NCBI GenBank assembly: GCA_900465665.1
Contig: UBJO01000049.1
Location: 124,001-188,000 of the forward strand
Direction: 5' to 3'
Length of the DNA stretch: 64,000 nucleotides
Source: Hyphomicrobiales bacterium
GTDB lineage: Bacteria; Pseudomonadota; Alphaproteobacteria; Rhizobiales; Rhizobiaceae
Shown here piece by piece: positions 58,753-64,000 of this stretch. Below the pieces are notes generated by a model. It was given only the letters and a program-made list of their open reading frames with translations. It was not told the origin of the DNA and searched no databases. A program made the position numbers and the translations under genes. Within the stretch, counting starts at the first letter, position 1, and every line of letters begins with the position of its first letter.

Positions 58753-61383
58753 ATGGCTACCGAACGTTATAATCCGCGCGATGCCGAGCCTCGCTGGCAG
58801 AAAAAATGGAACGAAGCGAAGGTCTTCGAGACCGACAACGCTGATCCGCGCGAGAAATACTACGTGCTGGAGATGTTCCCGTATCCGTCCGGCCGCATCC
58901 ACATGGGCCATGTCCGCAACTATGCGATGGGCGACGTCGTCGCGCGCTACAAGCGTGCCCGTGGCTACAACGTGCTGCACCCGATGGGCTGGGACGCTTT
59001 CGGCATGCCGGCTGAAAACGCCGCCATGGAGCGCAACGTTCATCCCGCGGCCTGGACCTACCAGAATATCGCATCGATGAAGTCGCAGCTGAAGGCCATG
59101 GGCCTGTCGCTCGACTGGAGCCGCGAATTCGCGACCTGCGATGTCGAATACTACCAGCACCAGCAGCATATGTTCGTGGACTTCCTGGAAAAGGGTCTCG
59201 TCTACCGCAAGCAGTCCAAGGTCAACTGGGACCCGGTTGATAACACCGTTCTCGCCAACGAGCAGGTTATCGACGGTCGCGGCTGGCGCTCCGGCGCGCT
59301 TGTCGAGCAGCGCGAGCTGACTCAGTGGTTCTTCAAGATCACCGACTTCAGCCAGGATCTGCTGGACGCCTTGGATGGCCTCGATCAGTGGCCTGAGAAG
59401 GTCCGCCTGATGCAGAAGAACTGGATCGGCCGCTCCGAAGGCATGACGATCCGCTGGGAAATCGTCGGCGAAACCGCGCCTGCCGGCGAGACCGAGGTTA
59501 CGGTCTACACCACGCGCCCGGACACGCTGTTTGGCGCCTCCTTCCTCGCCATTTCCGCCGATCACCCGCTGGCCAAGGATGCGGCGGCCAAGAACGCCGA
59601 GATCGACGCCTTCTGCGAAGACGTCCGCCGCGCCGGCACGTCGCTGGCAGCGCTCGAAACCGCCGAAAAGCGGGGCATCGACACGGGCATCCGTGTCCGC
59701 CACCCGCTGGACCCTTCCTGGGAGTTGCCGGTCTACATCGCCAACTTCGTGCTGATGGACTACGGCACGGGCGCCATCTTCGGCTGCCCGGCAGGCGATC
59801 AGCGCGACCTCGATTTCGCCCGCAAATACGGCCTTCCGGTCATACCCGTTGTCATGCCGCGTGATGGTGACGTCGCGACCTTCGCTGTCGGCGACACCGC
59901 CTATGATGGCGACGGCATCATGATCAACTCACGCTTCCTGGACGGCAAGTCGACGGACGAAGCCTTCAATATCGTGGCCGACCGTCTGTCGTCCGCATCG
60001 TTGGGCAACGCGCCACAGGGCGAACGCAAGGTCAACTTCCGCCTGCGCGACTGGGGTATTTCCCGCCAGCGCTACTGGGGTTGCCCGATCCCGGTCATTC
60101 ACTGCCAGGATTGCGGTGTCGTGCCGGTGCCGAAGAAGGATCTCCCGGTCAAGCTGCCGGAGGATGTTACCTTCGATCAGCCGGGCAATCCGCTCGACCG
60201 GCACCCGACCTGGCGCCACGTCGCCTGCCCGCATTGCGGCAAGGATGCTCGTCGCGAAACCGACACGATGGACACCTTCGTCGATTCCAGCTGGTATTTC
60301 ACGCGCTTCACAGCGCCTTGGGAGAGCAAGCCGACGGATTTCGCGGCCGCCAATCGCTGGCTGCCTGTCGATCAGTATATCGGCGGTATCGAGCATGCGA
60401 TCCTGCATCTGCTCTATTCGCGCTTCTTCACCCGCGCCATGCGCGAAACCGGCCATGTCGATGTAAAGGAGCCGTTCAAGGGCCTGTTCACGCAGGGCAT
60501 GGTGGTGCACGAGACCTATAGCCGCGGCTCCGGTATGACCCGCGAATGGGTCGCACCGGCCGACATCAAGATCGAGGAACTGGATGGCAAACGCCGTGCT
60601 TTCCTGCTCTCCAACAACGAAGAGATTGCCATCGGCTCGATCGAGAAGATGTCGAAGTCGAAGAAGAACGTCGTCGATCCCGATGACATCATCGCTTCCT
60701 ACGGCGCCGATACGGCCCGTTTCTTCGTTCTCTCGGACTCCCCGCCCGAGCGCGATGTGATCTGGTCGGAAGCAGGCGTCGAAGGCGCCCACCGCTTCAC
60801 CCAACGCCTGTGGCGCCTCATCTCGGAAGCGGCAGAAGCGCTGAGTGACGTGACTGCGACTCCGGCTAAGGATGGAGAGGCCCTTGCCATCTCCCAGCTG
60901 GCACACAAGACGCTGAAGGCCGTTCAGAACGACTACGACAAGCTATGGTTCAACAAGGCCGTCGCGCGCATCTATGAGCTTGTGAACGCCATTGCCGGGC
61001 CGCTGACCACCGTTGCATCAGGCAAGGCCGATGCCGCCTATCGCGCCGCCGTGCGCGATGCAGCCGAAATCCTCGTGCAGCTAGTGGCACCGATGACGCC
61101 GCACCTGGCGGAAGAGTGCTGGTCGGTACTCGGTCACAACACGCTGCTCTCGCAGACGGCTTGGCCGAAGTACGACGACGCCCTCGTTGTCGAAAACGAC
61201 GTCGTCCTGCCGGTGCAGATCAACGGCAAGAAGCGCGCCGAATTGACAATCTCGCGCGACGCAGATCAAACTACGGTCAGCGATGCCGCCCTTGCGTTGG
61301 AGGATGTCAAGCGCGTGCTCAACGGCCAGGCGCCGAAGAAGATTATCGTGGTTCCGCAAAGGATTGTGAACATTGTCGTTTAA
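58753..61383 (+). CDS. leuS: Leucyl-tRNA synthetase
   Basis: LeuS charges tRNA-Leu. The 876-residue class I enzyme has the HIGH-type motif MFPYPSGRIHMGHVRNY (about residue 41), the CP1 editing domain (about 220-420, TRPDTLFGASFLAISADHPLA and GIFGC-type IFGCPAGDQRDLDFA), a zinc-like CQDC / CPHC pair (about 450 and 495), and KMSKSKKNVVDP (about 632). The C-terminal anticodon-binding domain is complete. Its end overlaps the lptE start by eleven bases. Confidence 0.98.
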   Translation: MATERYNPRDAEPRWQKKWNEAKVFETDNADPREKYYVLEMFPYPSGRIHMGHVRNYAMGDVVARYKRARGYNVLHPMGWDAFGMPAENAAMERNVHPAAWTYQNIASMKSQLKAMGLSLDWSREFATCDVEYYQHQQHMFVDFLEKGLVYRKQSKVNWDPVDNTVLANEQVIDGRGWRSGALVEQRELTQWFFKITDFSQDLLDALDGLDQWPEKVRLMQKNWIGRSEGMTIRWEIVGETAPAGETEVTVYTTRPDTLFGASFLAISADHPLAKDAAAKNAEIDAFCEDVRRAGTSLAALETAEKRGIDTGIRVRHPLDPSWELPVYIANFVLMDYGTGAIFGCPAGDQRDLDFARKYGLPVIPVVMPRDGDVATFAVGDTAYDGDGIMINSRFLDGKSTDEAFNIVADRLSSASLGNAPQGERKVNFRLRDWGISRQRYWGCPIPVIHCQDCGVVPVPKKDLPVKLPEDVTFDQPGNPLDRHPTWRHVACPHCGKDARRETDTMDTFVDSSWYFTRFTAPWESKPTDFAAANRWLPVDQYIGGIEHAILHLLYSRFFTRAMRETGHVDVKEPFKGLFTQGMVVHETYSRGSGMTREWVAPADIKIEELDGKRRAFLLSNNEEIAIGSIEKMSKSKKNVVDPDDIIASYGADTARFFVLSDSPPERDVIWSEAGVEGAHRFTQRLWRLISEAAEALSDVTATPAKDGEALAISQLAHKTLKAVQNDYDKLWFNKAVARIYELVNAIAGPLTTVASGKADAAYRAAVRDAAEILVQLVAPMTPHLAEECWSVLGHNTLLSQTAWPKYDDALVVENDVVLPVQINGKKRAELTISRDADQTTVSDAALALEDVKRVLNGQAPKKIIVVPQRIVNIVV

Positions 61384-61894
61384 TATCGCTTCCAGGCTGG
61401 CCAGCCGCGCGGGGATTGCCGCGGTGCTGGCAACCACGGTTCTTCTCGCCTCGTGCCAGGTTCGGCCGCTCTATTCCGAAACGTCGGGCGTTGCCGGCAA
61501 GCTGTCATCCGTCGCCTTCTCCGAGGCCACATCGCGCGTCGGGCAGGAAGTTCGCAACCGGCTGATCTTCCTTGCCTCCCGTGGCGCCGGTGAGCCGGAC
61601 AAAGCCGATTACAAGGTCGAGATGAACGCTCGTTCGAACGTCATCGATACCCTGCTGGTCGCTTCCTCGGATGAGTCACGCGCGGGCCGCGCCACCGTCA
61701 GCGTCGACTATACGCTGAAATCGAACAAGGACGGCCATGTGATCCGTGCCGGCCATCAGTCGGCAACGGCACTTGTCGACTTCCCGGCGCAGGAATTTGC
61801 CAAGCAGCGCGCCATTCGCGACGCTGAGGATCGCGCAGCACGCCAGGTGGCTGAATTCGTGGCCGCTGATATCGCTGCGGCGCTTGGCCGCTAA
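61373..61894 (+). CDS. lptE: LPS-assembly lipoprotein LptE
   Basis: LptE plugs the LptD barrel that inserts lipopolysaccharide into the outer membrane. The 173-residue protein has a lipoprotein signal with lipobox LLASC (Cys about residue 28), then VRPLYSETSGVAG, LRNRLIF-type VGQEVRNRLIFL and a C-terminal RAIRDAEDRAARQVAEFVAADIAAAL. It starts at TTG 61373 inside the end of leuS after AAAGGATTG. The leuS-lptE-holA order is standard in alphaproteobacteria and supports the call. Confidence 0.9.
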   Translation: MSFNIASRLASRAGIAAVLATTVLLASCQVRPLYSETSGVAGKLSSVAFSEATSRVGQEVRNRLIFLASRGAGEPDKADYKVEMNARSNVIDTLLVASSDESRAGRATVSVDYTLKSNKDGHVIRAGHQSATALVDFPAQEFAKQRAIRDAEDRAARQVAEFVAADIAAALGR

Positions 61895-61905
61895 GGAGCG
61901 GCTAA

Positions 61906-62940
61906 GTGGCGGAGATAAAGTCGCATGAGTTCGAGGGGTTTCTGGAGAAATCCGCCCGCCACTACCAGCTCTTCGTCATCTATGGCCCGGATCGCGGGCT
62001 GGTGTCTGAGCGCGCCAGCCTGCTCGCCGGCAAGACCGGCGTCGATCTGACCGACCCGTTTTCCCTGATCAAACTTGACATTAGCGACCTGCAAAAAGAC
62101 CAGGGACGTCTACTGGACGAGGCAGGCGCGATCGGCCTCTTCGGCGGTCAAAAACTGATCTGGATTCGCGGCGCGGCAAACGAGAAGTACCTCGTTGACG
62201 CTCTTCAGGTTCTGGCGCAGAAGCCTCCCGAGGCGACCTTCATCATCATCGAGGCCGGTGATCTCAAGAAGGGATCGCTGCTGCGCAAGACAAGCGAAGC
62301 CGCTCGCAGCGTCGCGACCATACCATGCTACGCAGACGACGCGCGTGCGCTTAATAGCCTGATAGACGCCGAACTCGCGGGCGCGGACCTACGCATCACG
62401 ACTGGAGCGCGCCAGGCGCTGTTGGAGTTGATAGGGGGCGACCGGATAGCTTCACGCAACGAGGTGAGAAAACTCGCGCTTTACTGCCTCAATCTTGAGG
62501 TTATCGAGGAGCATCACGTCACGGAGATCATCGGTGACGCCAGCGCGATTTCCGTCGACGACGCCGTCGACGCGATCCTGACCGGAAATTCCGGAAACTT
62601 CCTGCATGCCATGCAGAAGATCACGGCGTCGAAGACGTCCGTCTTCCTGGTCATACAGGCATGCCTTCGGCAGTTTCAGCTAATGGATGCCATGCGCGCC
62701 GAGATGGACGAGAAGCGCACGCCGGCGTCTCAGGTGATGCAGACGCTCGGACGGCATCTTCATTTCAAGCGCAAGCCGATCATCGAGCAGGCCTTGAGAA
62801 CATGGTCGGCGGACGCGCTGGCCCGTGAAACGAGCCGTTTGCAGGCGGCCATCCTGCAGACTAGGCGTCGCGCCTCTCTGGAGGACACGATCGCCATGCA
62901 GACACTTCTATCGACCACACTTCAGTCCGGCCGAAAATAA
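61906..62940 (+). CDS. holA: DNA polymerase III delta subunit HolA
   Basis: HolA opens the beta clamp in the clamp-loader complex. The 344-residue protein starts with GTG 61906 (AEIKSHEFEGFL), has the AAA-like fold without Walker motifs (LFVIYGPDRGLVSERASLLA, DEAGAIGLFGGQKLIWIRGA, GSLLRKTSEAARSVATIPCY) and the helical collar (LLELIGGDRIASRNEVRKLALY; VQKITAS-like MQKITASKTSVFLVIQA). It follows lptE by eleven bases and converges on parB. Confidence 0.93.
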   Translation: MAEIKSHEFEGFLEKSARHYQLFVIYGPDRGLVSERASLLAGKTGVDLTDPFSLIKLDISDLQKDQGRLLDEAGAIGLFGGQKLIWIRGAANEKYLVDALQVLAQKPPEATFIIIEAGDLKKGSLLRKTSEAARSVATIPCYADDARALNSLIDAELAGADLRITTGARQALLELIGGDRIASRNEVRKLALYCLNLEVIEEHHVTEIIGDASAISVDDAVDAILTGNSGNFLHAMQKITASKTSVFLVIQACLRQFQLMDAMRAEMDEKRTPASQVMQTLGRHLHFKRKPIIEQALRTWSADALARETSRLQAAILQTRRRASLEDTIAMQTLLSTTLQSGRK

Positions 62941-62947
62941 GGCCGGA
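62926..62947. terminator. Hairpin between convergent holA and parB
   Basis: TCCGGCC (62926-62932), GAAAATAA, GGCCGGA (62941-62947) forms a 7-bp stem that covers the holA stop codon and adjoins the parB stop. No U-tract; probably a shared weak terminator. Confidence 0.5.
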
Positions 62948-63832
62948 TCAGCGCCGTTCCAGAAGCCGGCAGATTTCTTCCAATTGATCCAATGACTTAT
63001 AAGAAATCCGGATCTGCCCGCCATTTGCCTTGTGATTGATGACGACGTCCAATCCAAGCGTATCGGAGAGAGTACGCTCAAGCGCGATCGTATCGGAATC
63101 CTTCTGATCCCGCGGATTGACTGCTGGCTTCGGCTCAGATTGCGCCTTGATGTCGTTCTGCGCAAGCCGCTCCGCATCGCGCACTGACATGCCCTTGGAA
63201 ACGATCGTTCGGGCCAGGACCGTTGGGTCCGACGTGGACACCAGCGCGCGCGCATGGCCGGCAGACAGACTGCCAGCGGCGAGCAAGTCGCGAACAGGCT
63301 CCGGCAATTTCAGAAGTCGCAGCGAGTTCGCGACGTGGCTGCGGCTCTTGCCAATGATCTCGCCGAGATCGTTCTGCGTGTAACCGTAGTCCGCAATCAA
63401 CTGCTCGTAGCCGAGCGCTTCTTCCAACGCATTGAGATCAGATCGCTGAACGTTTTCGACGATCGCGATCTCCAGCGCGGTCTTGTCATCGACATCGCGC
63501 ACGATGACAGGAATCTCAACCAGGCCTGCCAACTGCGCAGCCCGCCAACGTCTTTCGCCGGCTATGATTTCATATTGGCTTGTTGAAAGTGTACGTACAA
63601 CAACCGGCTGCACAATACCATGCTGGCGGATTGAGCTTGCAAGATCATGAAGCTCGCCGTCATCGAAGAAGCGGCGAGGGTTGCGCGGATTACGCGTGAT
63701 GAACTCGATTGGCACCAGACGATCGGCGCTGACCGCACGCTGGCCTGCATCGACGGGCGCAGGCTGGTCCATTTCGCCAATCAGCGCAGCAAGGCCGCGT
63801 CCCAGTCTTCTCTTCGAGACATCATCGTTCAT
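62948..63832 (-). CDS. parB: Chromosome-partitioning protein ParB
   Basis: ParB is the CTPase clamp that loads at parS and spreads, directing origin segregation with ParA. The 294-residue protein has the N-terminal RRLGRGLAALIGE box, the CTP-binding/spreading region (RNPRNPRRFFDDGELHDLASSIRQHGIVQPVVVR, IAGERRWRAAQLAG, ENVQRSDLNALEEALGYEQLI), the helix-turn-helix (QNDLGEIIGKSRSHVANSLRLLKLP) and the C-terminal dimerisation domain (VINHKANGGQIRISYKSLDQLEEICRLL). ATG 63832 is preceded by GGTGAG; GTG at 63847 is an alternative. It follows parA closely on the minus strand. Confidence 0.97.
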   Translation of the reverse strand: MNDDVSKRRLGRGLAALIGEMDQPAPVDAGQRAVSADRLVPIEFITRNPRNPRRFFDDGELHDLASSIRQHGIVQPVVVRTLSTSQYEIIAGERRWRAAQLAGLVEIPVIVRDVDDKTALEIAIVENVQRSDLNALEEALGYEQLIADYGYTQNDLGEIIGKSRSHVANSLRLLKLPEPVRDLLAAGSLSAGHARALVSTSDPTVLARTIVSKGMSVRDAERLAQNDIKAQSEPKPAVNPRDQKDSDTIALERTLSDTLGLDVVINHKANGGQIRISYKSLDQLEEICRLLERR

Positions 63833-63863
63833 ATCGGTACTCACCACTTATTCGAGAGCTTGT

Positions 63864-64000
63864 TCAGGCAGCCAGACGCTGGCGCTCGCGCTGAATGACT
63901 TCGGACGCCAACTGCAGATAGGCCTGGCTTCCAGCACATTTAAGATCGTAGAGAATGGCAGGCTTGCCGTAAGAAGGCGCCTCGGACACCCGCACGTTGC
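63864..64000 (-). CDS. parA: Chromosome-partitioning ATPase ParA, C-terminal fragment
   Basis: The reverse strand reads NVRVSEAPSYGKPAILYDLK, then CAGSQAYLQLASEVIQRERQRLAA and a TGA stop. This is the C-terminal end of a chromosomal ParA/Soj, the Walker ATPase that moves ParB-parS complexes. The catalytic motifs are beyond the right edge. It is the upstream partner of parB on the minus strand. Confidence 0.92.
   Translation of the reverse strand, partial: NVRVSEAPSYGKPAILYDLKCAGSQAYLQLASEVIQRERQRLAA

Noticed and set aside
1..64000. CRISPR arrays, insertion sequences, prophage or toxin-antitoxin loci
   Set aside because: No regularly spaced repeats, transposase or integrase motifs, or paired small toxin/antitoxin genes were recognised by eye.

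Overview
The window reads as chromosomal DNA of a Rhizobiaceae alphaproteobacterium (Rhizobium / Agrobacterium / Neorhizobium type; genus not resolved). The basis is GC-rich, tightly packed genes, a full-length cyclic beta-1,2-glucan synthase (NdvB/ChvB type) next to an OpgC acyltransferase, a 1,591-residue NAD-glutamate dehydrogenase, DUF1013/TrcR, DUF1674 and DUF6074 genes, an alpha-r14 type small RNA, and a parAB end with a parS-like site that suggests the chromosomal origin region. No insertion sequence, prophage, integrase or CRISPR array was seen.

Layout. 1-11.5 kb: a minus-strand housekeeping series read from the right (rplU, rpmA, two GNAT acetyltransferases, obgE, proB, proA, nadD, rsfS, rlmH). 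A molybdate module (modABC plus a short ModE-like regulator) and a three-hairpin sRNA with two CCTCCTCCC loops lie between nadD and rsfS. 11.7-16.6 kb: tRNA-Ser(CGA), two small DUF proteins, then a four-gene plus-strand phospholipid cassette (acyltransferase, CdsA-like, small membrane protein, CDP-alcohol phosphotransferase with an altered motif), and a methyltransferase. 16.9-19.9 kb: galE, a phosphonate monoester hydrolase/sulfatase-type enzyme and DUF1993. 20.2-26.6 kb: a dipeptidase plus a complete peptide ABC transporter operon. 26.7-27.5 kb: three very small genes, the last (DUF1328) behind an apparent EcfG general-stress promoter.

27.8-37.7 kb: ndvB (2,839 codons) and opgC, which would make and decorate periplasmic cyclic glucan. 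37.7-41.7 kb: a candidate Thr/Lys-rich leader peptide before asd, a lytic transglycosylase, a beta-carbonic anhydrase and a pyridoxal kinase. 41.9-48.1 kb: NAD-GDH and a UMF1-type transporter. 48.1-54.0 kb (minus): purH, a heparinase II/III protein, rsmB and htpX. 54.1-58.6 kb: DUF1674, a possibly leaderless secreted nuclease, acs, trcR, a parS-like site and a YggS-family gene. 58.7-64 kb: leuS, lptE and holA on plus, converging on parB and the 3' end of parA on minus.

Most of the window is ordinary core chromosome. The points most worth following up are the leader/attenuator candidate ahead of asd, the variant phospholipid cassette, the sRNA, the parS-like site, the stress-promoter small-gene cluster, and several unusual translation starts (ATT for the endonuclease/phosphatase gene, possible CTG for rsfS, leaderless nuclease). 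All functional statements come from reading motifs and gene order; no database search was run.
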